Shown: in pieces, positions 25,825 through 32,777 of the stretch | Position numbering within the stretch: the first letter of the stretch is position 1 | How the letters are laid out: every line of letters begins with the position of its first letter | Origin: an uncultured Muribaculaceae bacterium | GTDB lineage: Bacteria; Bacteroidota; Bacteroidia; Bacteroidales; Muribaculaceae | Length of the DNA stretch: 35,759 nt | Direction: 5' to 3' | NCBI GenBank assembly: GCA_910584495.1 | Contig: CAJUAR010000025.1 | Span: 1-35,759 of the forward strand | Notes under the pieces: generated by a model | Told to the model about the DNA's origin: nothing | What the model saw: only the letters and a program-made list of their open reading frames with translations | Databases searched by the model: none | Position numbers and translations under genes: made by a program

Positions 25825-26152
25825 TAAAATGGACGAGAAAACATTAAAAAGCCGCCTTATCGAGGATGGTTATGCCGATAACGATGCTACTGCCGAAACA
25901 GCAAAACGTCTACTTTCTTTTAAGGGTCGTGCTGCCCAAATGCTCGATGAATGGCTCCTCAATGAAACAATGCCACATTTTGAGCCCATAGATGGCGTGG
26001 GAAGCGACTTTCTACTTTCAAAACTGAAAATGAAAGCCCCGGCTCTTATCATTGCATACGCTATGTTAGAGGCTGACCCAGTGGAAAATTCTAACTATTT
26101 TAAACATCTGTCCGAGAATATCATCGGGTTCTATCCGCCTAAACAAAAATGA
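25817..26152 (+). CDS. 111-aa protein of unknown function
   Basis: This soluble-looking product overlaps the end of the metallopeptidase gene by 8 bp and the next small gene by 4 bp. An ATG four codons downstream (25829) is also possible. The N-terminal half is charged and helical (DEKTLKSRLIEDGYADNDAT); the middle has HFEPIDGVGSDF, which contains a PID triplet like that of the neighbouring small peptides although LN is missing. No domain was recognised. It might be an immunity or chaperone partner of the preceding peptidase, which is only a guess from adjacency. Confidence 0.55.
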   Translation: MLDKMDEKTLKSRLIEDGYADNDATAETAKRLLSFKGRAAQMLDEWLLNETMPHFEPIDGVGSDFLLSKLKMKAPALIIAYAMLEADPVENSNYFKHLSENIIGFYPPKQK

Positions 26153-26343
26153 ATTTTGAAGCTTTTGCAGAACAATTCAAAGAAATATCCGAAGCAGCTG
26201 CTCTGAGCATCCTGTCTCAGAAAATGCCTCTCGATTCTTTGATTGAATTGAATGAACCAATCGACAAAATTTTGAACTCAAAGGATATCGAATCATACTC
26301 TGAAGGTATTAATAATAATCCTATCGACAAACTTGGAAAATAA
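26149..26343 (+). CDS. 64-aa precursor-like peptide with LNEPID motif
   Basis: The ATG overlaps the previous stop. The first 25 residues are an amphipathic helix (FEAFAEQFKEISEAAALSIL), as in many leader peptides. LNEPID lies at 34-39 and a second NPID at 57-60, close to the end. Downstream of the first motif is a short polar tail (KILNSKDIESYSEGI). There is no Cys, so any modification differs from that of the next peptide. It resembles the leader-plus-core layout of a ribosomally made, modified peptide, but coding status rests mainly on the tight overlap and shared motif. Confidence 0.55.
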   Translation: MNFEAFAEQFKEISEAAALSILSQKMPLDSLIELNEPIDKILNSKDIESYSEGINNNPIDKLGK

Positions 26344-26351
26344 TTCGCAAT

Positions 26352-26615
26352 ATGTCTGAAATTAGAGAAAGTAACAACCTCGAAAAAAAAGATCTCCGTC
26401 AATCCGAGCTTGGCAAAATAACTGAAAATCAAGAACTGAAGGCATCGGAATTGGAAACTTCAGAAGAAATCACCGAAGAGCTTTCCGATGAAGACCTCAA
26501 TGAGCCTATCGATGAATTAGTAGGTCAAGAAGTAAGCTCAATGGACTGTCGTTCGGAATGCAAATACAACACTGGGAGCAAATCCAAATATGCAAACTAC
26601 GGCTTCTCTGACTAA
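26352..26615 (+). CDS. 87-aa putative RiPP precursor with C-terminal CRSEC core
   Basis: This small acidic product ends 3 bp before the radical SAM gene. Residues 1-48 form a charged, Glu-rich leader with no Cys. LNEPID lies at 49-54, followed by ELVGQEVSSMD. The last 25 residues change character: C66 and C70 in CRSEC, then a Gly/Ser/Lys/Tyr/Asn-rich tail (KYNTGSKSKYANYGFSD). This is the shape of a substrate for a radical SAM/SPASM peptide maturase, where Cys or aromatic side chains are cross-linked. Which bond is formed cannot be read here. The leader boundary just after the LNEPID motif is inferred. Confidence 0.65.
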   Translation: MSEIRESNNLEKKDLRQSELGKITENQELKASELETSEEITEELSDEDLNEPIDELVGQEVSSMDCRSECKYNTGSKSKYANYGFSD

Positions 26616-26618
26616 TCG

Positions 26619-27869
26619 ATGATTGTTCAGACCCGGCATAACCGATTCTATTCATACTGTCCTTCATCTAACCGTTTAAAAACGAAGATAGACGAAGACA
26701 ATGATTGTGCGCATGTTCAATATGAGCTAAGTTCCACATATGACTTCTCTCATATTGGCATGTACACAATAGAGATGACGCAACAATGCAATCTTCGATG
26801 CCGTTATTGCTGCTATTCGGGCGATTATGCCAATAGGCGTCACCACAATAGTTCGGAAATTTCTTTTGATAATCTCCAGAAAAGTATTGACTTTATAGAT
26901 AAGCATACGCCCCATGATACTCCCGCTATATATGTATCTTTCTATGGAGGCGAAGCCCTTTTGTGCCGGAATAAAATTGAATGGTTCATCCGCAAGCTCG
27001 AGAGGAGCTGTCCGGACAAAACTTTTGAATTCGCGATTTCCACAAATGGACTGCTTATCAACGACGAAGTGGTTGAGTGGTTGTCGCGTGTATCGAATCT
27101 ATTCTTGACCATCACAGTCGATGGCGATAGAATAATGCATGACAATAATAGGGTTACTATTTCGGGTAATGGTTCGTTCGATATCATATTTCGTAACCTC
27201 GACAATTTTAGAGCTCAGAATCCTGAATTATACAAAAATCGCGTTCGCTTTATATCCACATTAAAATCCATCAGTGACTTAATCCGATTAAATGACTTTT
27301 GGATGAGCAATGATTTGCTACGCGACAATCGCCCTCAACACATTTCTTCGATAATCCCAAATTTTGACAAAGGAGACCAAATCTCGCACGAGGAAAACAA
27401 GTTTAAGCTCGTCTACGACGAATGTATGAATCATTACTGTAATGGGCTTGAAGATATTCTCTCCGACGAGCTTCTAAATTTGGTTAAGCCATTGAAACAC
27501 CGCAACTACCAAGAGTTAAAAGACAAGAGATTGATTTCCACATGCCTCAATGAGCCAAATTCTTGTTTCATATCATCGCGAGGCGACATCTATGTGTGCG
27601 AACGAATGTGCAGCCAATTTAGCATCGGCTCACTAACATCCGACATCGACCTGCGCTTGTGCAAAAACATAAATCAACAATATCTCAATCGCAAAAATCA
27701 TTATTGTTCAAATTGTTGGGCTCAAAGATTGTGTCGAAGATGTGTCACCGGCCTGAATTTCAACGAAGAACAATTCAATCAATATTGTCTTAATGAAAAA
27801 ATGCAACTCAAACTCGCTATGCAATATTATTGCGAAATGTTGGAATTTGAGCATGGTATTAATAATTGA
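26619..27869 (+). CDS. radical SAM/SPASM-domain peptide maturase
   Basis: This 416-aa enzyme has the radical SAM cluster motif C57-x3-C61-x2-C64 in QQCNLRCRYC, then the typical YVSFYGGEALL glycine-rich motif and FAISTNGLLI. The C-terminal third (about 305-400) holds many Cys residues in a SPASM-like pattern (CLNEPNSC, VCERMC, HYCSNCWAQRLCRRC), which binds auxiliary iron-sulfur clusters. Such enzymes install carbon-carbon, thioether or related cross-links in peptides. The substrate is probably the 87-aa peptide immediately upstream. The first 50 residues precede the barrel and might bind leader, but no clear recognition domain is seen. The stop overlaps a possible TTG start of the next gene. 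Confidence 0.9.
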   Translation: MIVQTRHNRFYSYCPSSNRLKTKIDEDNDCAHVQYELSSTYDFSHIGMYTIEMTQQCNLRCRYCCYSGDYANRRHHNSSEISFDNLQKSIDFIDKHTPHDTPAIYVSFYGGEALLCRNKIEWFIRKLERSCPDKTFEFAISTNGLLINDEVVEWLSRVSNLFLTITVDGDRIMHDNNRVTISGNGSFDIIFRNLDNFRAQNPELYKNRVRFISTLKSISDLIRLNDFWMSNDLLRDNRPQHISSIIPNFDKGDQISHEENKFKLVYDECMNHYCNGLEDILSDELLNLVKPLKHRNYQELKDKRLISTCLNEPNSCFISSRGDIYVCERMCSQFSIGSLTSDIDLRLCKNINQQYLNRKNHYCSNCWAQRLCRRCVTGLNFNEEQFNQYCLNEKMQLKLAMQYYCEMLEFEHGINN

Positions 27870-27886
27870 AAAAAAAGTTCAATAAT

Positions 27887-28363
27887 ATGACTGTCGATGA
27901 ATTTAAACAACTTATTAAACGTCACGAAGCACTGAAAGAATACAGCCAAGCTTATAATCTGTGCATCTCAAGCTTGGCAAATACTGATTTGGTCGCTGTG
28001 GCTACGGAATGTGCAAAAAAACTCGTGCAACAAAACAAATATAATGTCATGGAAGGAACGGGGACTAAGCGTAGCATTACTGTGGCCATCAATCTATCCA
28101 TGGAATGGATTATTGACGCTGCTATTTCCCTCGGTTATAAAACCTTGGAAAAAGGCACCATATCGACCGGTGTTTTTTCCTCTGTACCTTGTGTTATGAT
28201 AGGAGGTCTCATGGCAAAACAGAAATTCGGCGTTCGAAAGAACAAAAACGAAACCTATACCTTCTACTATTCTCTCGGCACTTTTGCCAGCGACTTCAAA
28301 CTGATAAACCATCTTTGCAATTCATTAATAGACTTAGTAGCTCAGAAATATCATGAATATTGA
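27887..28363 (+). CDS. 158-165-aa protein of unknown function
   Basis: I chose the ATG at 27887; a TTG at 27866 overlapping the upstream stop would add seven residues and is possible. The protein is mixed alpha/beta. The first part is helical and charged (MTVDEFKQLIKRHEALKEYS), the middle has INLSMEWIIDAAISLGYKTL, and TGVFSSVPCVMIGGLMA is mildly hydrophobic but not a clear membrane helix. No family was recognised. Position right after the maturase suggests a helper for peptide modification, but nothing in the sequence proves it. It overlaps the next gene by 11 bp. Confidence 0.6.
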   Translation: MTVDEFKQLIKRHEALKEYSQAYNLCISSLANTDLVAVATECAKKLVQQNKYNVMEGTGTKRSITVAINLSMEWIIDAAISLGYKTLEKGTISTGVFSSVPCVMIGGLMAKQKFGVRKNKNETYTFYYSLGTFASDFKLINHLCNSLIDLVAQKYHEY

Positions 28364-28730
28364 AAATCCTAAAAATTTTGATGAAGTTTCGCCTTTGGCC
28401 GAAATTTCAGGCAATAATTCGATTGGGAAAGAAGGATTGGCTTCGCTGAATTCACCAATTGACAACCCCTACTCTTCTGGGTTTGATGCCGACCATCCAA
28501 TGCCTTCGTACGAACAACTGCGTAATGCCGGTTTTAGCGAACATGTCGCTAATCAAATTCTTCACGGAGGTAGCCATTGTTATTCCCAGAAAGAGTTGTT
28601 CCAAGCTCTTTATTCTGAGAATCCTCTTCAGGCATACAACGATATGATGCATGCAAAGGGTGAAGAAATTATGAAACGCTCCGACGAGCTTATCGATGGC
28701 ATTCAAAAAGAATTCGGCATATATATTTAA
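28353..28730 (+). CDS. 125-aa last operon gene with LNSPID motif
   Basis: The product starts MNIEN, like the operon's metallopeptidase, and the first 23 bases of the two genes are nearly identical. Residues 1-31 are polar and leader-like, LNSPID lies at 32-37, and a globular helical part follows (SYEQLRNAGFSEHVANQILH, with an HGGSHCYSQKEL stretch near 72). It is longer than a typical RiPP precursor, so the motif more likely marks a shared targeting or recognition tag on different cargo. Function is unknown. The gene stops at a terminator, so it closes the operon. Confidence 0.6.
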   Translation: MNIENPKNFDEVSPLAEISGNNSIGKEGLASLNSPIDNPYSSGFDADHPMPSYEQLRNAGFSEHVANQILHGGSHCYSQKELFQALYSENPLQAYNDMMHAKGEEIMKRSDELIDGIQKEFGIYI

Positions 28731-28751
28731 CTCCGGCTGTGCCGGGGATTT
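28731..28751 (+). terminator. terminator of the accessory operon
   Basis: CTCCGGC, a TGT loop, then GCCGGGG form a 7-bp stem including one G-T pair, followed by ATTTTC. It starts immediately after the last stop codon. Confidence 0.65.
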
Positions 28752-28821
28752 TCGAGGAAAAATCTTTGCATTGAACATAGGCTCAAATGCTGCATTGCGT
28801 CCGTCAGGACTTGAAATGCCT

Positions 28822-28849
28822 AAAACACATCGGAAGATGTGTTTTTTTT
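28822..28849. terminator. strong second hairpin terminator before lplA
   Basis: AAAACACATC, a GGAA tetraloop, then GATGTGTTTT make a perfect 10-bp stem running into further T residues. The A-rich left arm lets it work in both directions. Together with the previous hairpin it isolates the accessory operon from the glycine cleavage genes. Confidence 0.75.
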
Positions 28850-28878
28850 GGCAGTGTGCCACAAATTTTATAAATTTG
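28847..28878 (+). promoter_or_regulatory. promoter of lplA and the gcv genes
   Basis: TTTG at 28847-28850 and TAAATTTG at 28871-28878 are separated by 20 bp, a near-perfect Bacteroidetes promoter. The start codon is 18 bp after the -7 box. The spacer sequence CAGTGTGCCACAAATTTT has an imperfect copy at 16111-16127. Confidence 0.6.
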
Positions 28879-28895
28879 GGCATCTTTATTGAACT

Positions 28896-29900
28896 ATGAT
28901 CAACATAGCACTGCCCAACGACAAAAAACGTCGGCTGCCATTCTATCTGGCAGCCGAGGAATGGGTTGCGCGGATGCTTCCGCCGGATGAATATTTCTTT
29001 GCCTGGAGAGTGCCTTCGACAGTGATTTGCGGACGCAACCAAATCATAGCCAACGAAGTGGACGTGGATTACTGCCGACAGCACAACATCGATGTGGTTC
29101 GCCGAAAAAGCGGAGGTGGATGCGTCTATGCCGACATGAACAACTACATGTTTTCCTACATCGCGCCTTCCTCGGAAGTTATGCCCACTTTCGGTCGCTA
29201 CACCTCGATGATAGTCAATCTTCTCGACCGCTTAGGCGTTGAAGCGCATGCCAACGGTCGCAACGACATTTTTGTAGGACAGTGCAAAATTGCCGGCAAT
29301 GCTTTCTATCGTCTGCCGGGACGCGCCATAGCCCACGGCACGCTACTTGTCGATGTCGATTCGGCTACTATATCCAAAGCGCTCACCCCTTCCCGCATCA
29401 AACGCCAAGCCAAAGGCGTGGCATCGGTAGCATCGCATGTCACCTCCCTCCGTGCCTTGGGCCTGACCATCAGTTCAGAAGATTTTGGCAAAATGGCAGT
29501 AAACATATTTTGCCAAAATCGAGTGATTGTTCCAACTCCGGAACATATTGCCCAAATCGAAGAGATTGAAAAAAGCTACTACGCCCCTTCGTTCCTTGGC
29601 GACCACTTACGCCAGCGCAAAGCCGTATATGCCAAGACTATAGAAAGGTCGATACGTATAGAAGGTTCCGGAGAATTCTTCGTCGAAATAGGCCTTGACA
29701 AAGAAATGACAATTAAAAACATAGATTTGCAAGGCGACTTCTTTGCCCTGGACGATTTCAGGACCTTGCTGCTCCAGCCGTTGGAAGGGCATAGATATGA
29801 GCCAGAAATCCTCGGTAAAATAATCGAGGGTCTGCCGGTAGCCGATGCTATTGCCGGACTCAATGCCAAACAACTGAAAAAAATTATACTCGAAATTTAA
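28896..29900 (+). CDS. lplA: lipoate-protein ligase A
   Basis: This enzyme activates free lipoate with ATP and attaches it to a lysine of lipoyl domains, such as GcvH. The 334-aa protein has the family hallmarks VVRRKSGGGCVYAD (lipoate-binding motif near residue 70), NGRNDIFVGQCKIAGNAF with the essential Lys, and HGTLLVDVD. The C-terminal domain (about 245-334) is the usual accessory domain. It begins the glycine cleavage cluster, 42 bp upstream of gcvT, which makes GcvH its likely main client. Confidence 0.93.
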   Translation: MINIALPNDKKRRLPFYLAAEEWVARMLPPDEYFFAWRVPSTVICGRNQIIANEVDVDYCRQHNIDVVRRKSGGGCVYADMNNYMFSYIAPSSEVMPTFGRYTSMIVNLLDRLGVEAHANGRNDIFVGQCKIAGNAFYRLPGRAIAHGTLLVDVDSATISKALTPSRIKRQAKGVASVASHVTSLRALGLTISSEDFGKMAVNIFCQNRVIVPTPEHIAQIEEIEKSYYAPSFLGDHLRQRKAVYAKTIERSIRIEGSGEFFVEIGLDKEMTIKNIDLQGDFFALDDFRTLLLQPLEGHRYEPEILGKIIEGLPVADAIAGLNAKQLKKIILEI

Positions 29901-29942
29901 AATTATATAACAATCACCTTACTCCCAATATTGAAATCAACC

Positions 29943-31028
29943 ATGGAAACCAAACAAACCTGCCTGCTCTCGCGCCACACTGCGCTCGGGGCCACAATGG
30001 CTCCATTTGCCGGCTACGATATGCCAATAGAGTATAATGGTCTCGACGAAGAACACACCGCGGTGCGCACAACTGCAGGCGTGTTCGATGTTTCGCACAT
30101 GGGCGAAGTCGACATCCAGGGGCCTGAAGCTATGGCGTTTGTCAACCATATCTTCACCGGCGATGTCAGCACGATGGCCGATGGTTCATGCCTCTACGGG
30201 ATGATGACAGCGTTCGACGGCGGTACCGTCGACGACCTTTTGGTCTATCGCCGTTCCGACACCGATTTTATGCTCGTTATCAACGCTTCCAACACCGACA
30301 AAGACCTCGATTGGATTCGCTCGCATGCTCCAAATTGGAAAGTGACCGTAACCGACCGCTGTTCCGACTTCGGCCAGCTTGCCCTCCAAGGTCCAGATGC
30401 CGAAAAGGTGCTCAAAGACACTCTCGACATTGAAGGCTCGGACTTGACATTCTACACCTTTAAAACTCTTGCAGATGGTTCGATTGTCAGCCGGACAGGT
30501 TATACCGGCGAAGATGGTTTCGAAATCTATGCAGCCCCCGCATCAATCATGAACATGTGGGACCGTCTGATAGCAGCCGGCGTTCAGCCTTGCGGACTTG
30601 GTTGCCGCGACACCCTGCGTTTCGAAGCAGGATTGCCGCTCTATGGCGACGAATTGGCCGACGACATCACTCCTCTCGAAGCCGGGCTGGGAATGTTTGT
30701 CAAGCTCGACAAACCCAATGGCTTCATTGGCCGCGACGCCCTTGCCAAACAAAAAGCTGAAGGCCTCAAACGCAAGCTCGTAGGCCTGGAAATCGACAGC
30801 AAAGCAACAGCGCGACACGGGTTTGAAGTGCTCGATGAATGTGGAAACATTATCGGATTCATCACAACGGGCTACAACTCAATCAGCGTGGGCAAAAACA
30901 TTGCCTTTGCCCTTATCGATGCTGCACACGCCGCTCTGGGCACAAAGGTGCAGGTTCAAATTCGCCGCAAAACAGCAACAGCAGTAGTTGTCAAAAAACG
31001 TTTCTACACTCCCAAATATAAAAAATAA
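29943..31028 (+). CDS. gcvT: glycine cleavage system T protein (aminomethyltransferase)
   Basis: GcvT transfers the methylene carbon from the aminomethyl-lipoyl arm of GcvH to tetrahydrofolate and releases ammonia. I start at the ATG at 29943 (361 aa); a TTG four codons upstream is weaker. Landmarks are the N-terminal ALGATMAPFAGYDMPIEY, GVFDVSHMGEVDIQGPEA with the conserved Asp-His region, SRTGYTGEDGFEIY, and the C-terminal beta-barrel ending KKRFYTPKYKK. Length is normal. It is followed by gcvH after 30 bp. Confidence 0.96.
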   Translation: METKQTCLLSRHTALGATMAPFAGYDMPIEYNGLDEEHTAVRTTAGVFDVSHMGEVDIQGPEAMAFVNHIFTGDVSTMADGSCLYGMMTAFDGGTVDDLLVYRRSDTDFMLVINASNTDKDLDWIRSHAPNWKVTVTDRCSDFGQLALQGPDAEKVLKDTLDIEGSDLTFYTFKTLADGSIVSRTGYTGEDGFEIYAAPASIMNMWDRLIAAGVQPCGLGCRDTLRFEAGLPLYGDELADDITPLEAGLGMFVKLDKPNGFIGRDALAKQKAEGLKRKLVGLEIDSKATARHGFEVLDECGNIIGFITTGYNSISVGKNIAFALIDAAHAALGTKVQVQIRRKTATAVVVKKRFYTPKYKK

Positions 31029-31058
31029 TTTTCAAATCACATAAATAACTACACTATT

Positions 31059-31433
31059 ATGAGCAAGATTTATTATCTACCCTCGCACGAATATATCATT
31101 GTCGACGGCAACGAAGGCCGTATTGGCATCTCGGAATTTGCAGCTAAAGAACTTGGCACGGTCACCTATGTCGACATGCCCGAAGAAGGCGACGAAGTGG
31201 TCGCCGGCGAAGAATTCGGTGCCGTCGAAAGTCGAAAAGCTGCCTCCGACCTTTTTTCACCGGTTTCAGGCGAAGTGCTTGAAGTGAACGAAGAGCTTGC
31301 CGACAATCCGCGTCTGATCAACAACGCTCCGCTCGAAGCTTGGATTATAAAAGTGAAAATTGCCGACCCGGCTCAGCTCAACGACCTGATGGACGACGCT
31401 GCTTATGCCGAATTCTGCAAAAATCAGCATTAA
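31059..31433 (+). CDS. gcvH: glycine cleavage system H protein
   Basis: GcvH is the lipoyl carrier that shuttles the aminomethyl intermediate between the P, T and L proteins. The 124-aa product shows GRIGISEFAAKELGTVTYVD and the lipoylation site FGAVESRKAASD, with Lys60 as the modified residue. The length and the C-terminal YAEFCKNQ are typical. Lipoylation is probably by the lplA product encoded upstream. Confidence 0.97.
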   Translation: MSKIYYLPSHEYIIVDGNEGRIGISEFAAKELGTVTYVDMPEEGDEVVAGEEFGAVESRKAASDLFSPVSGEVLEVNEELADNPRLINNAPLEAWIIKVKIADPAQLNDLMDDAAYAEFCKNQH

Positions 31434-31439
31434 CACACA

Positions 31440-32774
31440 ATGAGCGACAATAAATATCTGCCACACAGCGAGGCAGACATAGCTGCCATGCTCCAACGCT
31501 GCGGAGCCAAGGACGTTGACGACCTTTTTGACGATGTCCCTGCAGAACTGCGTCTCAAGGAGCCTTACAAACTGCCCGAGCCAATGAGCGATGCCGAACT
31601 CGAGCTCTTTTTCAGGCAGATAGGAAGGCAAAATAAAACAATGACCATTTTTGCCGGCGGAGGATTCTACCACCACTACACACCTCGTGCCGTAACTTCG
31701 CTGCTGAGCCGTTCGGAATTTCTTACGGCCTACACCCCCTACCAGCCGGAAATATCACAAGGCACCCTACAGTATATCTTCGAGTACCAGACCATGATGT
31801 GCAAGCTGACAGGCATGGACGTGAGCAACGCCTCGATGTACGATGGCTCAACTGCCACCGCCGAAGCAGTGGTGATGGCTGTAAATGCCTCACGCCGCAA
31901 ACGCCGTGTCCTCATCTCGGCAACTCTTGCTCCTGCCGTTGCACGCGTAATCGGCACCTATGCCACCGCCGCCGGAATCATCATCGAAGTAATTCCCGAA
32001 GACCGCGGAGTCACCAACCGTTCCGAACTTAACGAAATGATTAAGGCCGGCGACGTGGCAGCCGTTGTTGTGGCATCACCCAACTGGTATGGTATTGTCG
32101 AAGACTTTGCCGGAATTGCCGATTTGTGTCACGCAAACAAAGCACTGTTCATTGTCAACGCCCATGCTTCGGCACTGGGTGTGCTTCGTACCCCCGCCGA
32201 ATGGGGGGCTGACATTGCATGCGGCGAAGCTCAGTCGCTGGGAATGCCCCTCAACTACGGAGGCCCGGGACTTGGATACATGTGCTGCACACGTGAACTT
32301 ATGCGCAAGATGCCGGGACGCATTGTCGGGGCTACTACCGATGCACACGGCCGGCGCACATTTGTCCTCACTCTGCAGGCTCGCGAACAACACATACGAC
32401 GCCAGAAAGCCACATCGAACATTTGCTCAAACCAGGGCATTATGACCCTCCATGCAGCTGCCTATTTAGGGCTTATGGGCGACAAAGGCTTGGCCGAAGT
32501 GAACCGCCTGGGCTTTGATGCAGCCCATGCGCTTGCACAAGGTCTGTGCGAAACGGGAAAAGTGAAAATGGCATATCCTAACCAACCTTTCCTCAATGAA
32601 TTTGTGATTGAAACGATGCCGCCTCTGAGCTCCGACAAGATTCTCGATGCAGCGGCAAAAGACAACATTCTTGCCGGCATAAAGCTGACTGACAACCAAC
32701 TGCTCGTTGCAGCCACTGAGATGTGCAGTCCTGAAGATGTGAAACGATATGTCGAACTTGTCAAAGCAATCTGA
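31440..32774 (+). CDS. gcvPA: glycine dehydrogenase (decarboxylating) subunit 1
   Basis: This is the N-terminal half of the P protein, found as a separate subunit in many bacteria. It pairs with gcvPB to decarboxylate glycine and load the aminomethyl group on GcvH. The 444-aa protein has YLPHSEADIAAMLQRCG, FFRQIGRQNKTMTIFAGGG, HYTPRAVTSLLSRSEFLTAY, TPYQPEISQGTLQYIFEYQT and NYGGPGLGYM. It lacks the PLP-binding lysine, as expected for this subunit. Three bases separate it from gcvPB. Confidence 0.96.
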   Translation: MSDNKYLPHSEADIAAMLQRCGAKDVDDLFDDVPAELRLKEPYKLPEPMSDAELELFFRQIGRQNKTMTIFAGGGFYHHYTPRAVTSLLSRSEFLTAYTPYQPEISQGTLQYIFEYQTMMCKLTGMDVSNASMYDGSTATAEAVVMAVNASRRKRRVLISATLAPAVARVIGTYATAAGIIIEVIPEDRGVTNRSELNEMIKAGDVAAVVVASPNWYGIVEDFAGIADLCHANKALFIVNAHASALGVLRTPAEWGADIACGEAQSLGMPLNYGGPGLGYMCCTRELMRKMPGRIVGATTDAHGRRTFVLTLQAREQHIRRQKATSNICSNQGIMTLHAAAYLGLMGDKGLAEVNRLGFDAAHALAQGLCETGKVKMAYPNQPFLNEFVIETMPPLSSDKILDAAAKDNILAGIKLTDNQLLVAATEMCSPEDVKRYVELVKAI

Positions 32775-32777
32775 GTA

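Larger units (their letters stand above)
14841..28730. mobile_element. putative integrated accessory island
   Basis: The stretch from the tyrosine recombinase to the operon terminator separates two blocks of core genes, is visibly AT-richer in its operon part, and holds non-core functions in one direction. No exact direct repeats were found at the two outer ends and no tRNA lies beside it. An imperfect repeat (16111-16127 versus 28852-28869) is the only flank candidate, and it would leave the integrase outside. No conjugation or phage genes are visible, so it may be an old or decayed insertion. Confidence 0.4.

Noticed and set aside
28452..29084. 210-aa minus-strand frame across the operon terminator
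   Set aside because: It crosses two terminators, the lplA promoter and the real lplA start; no promoter or family support.
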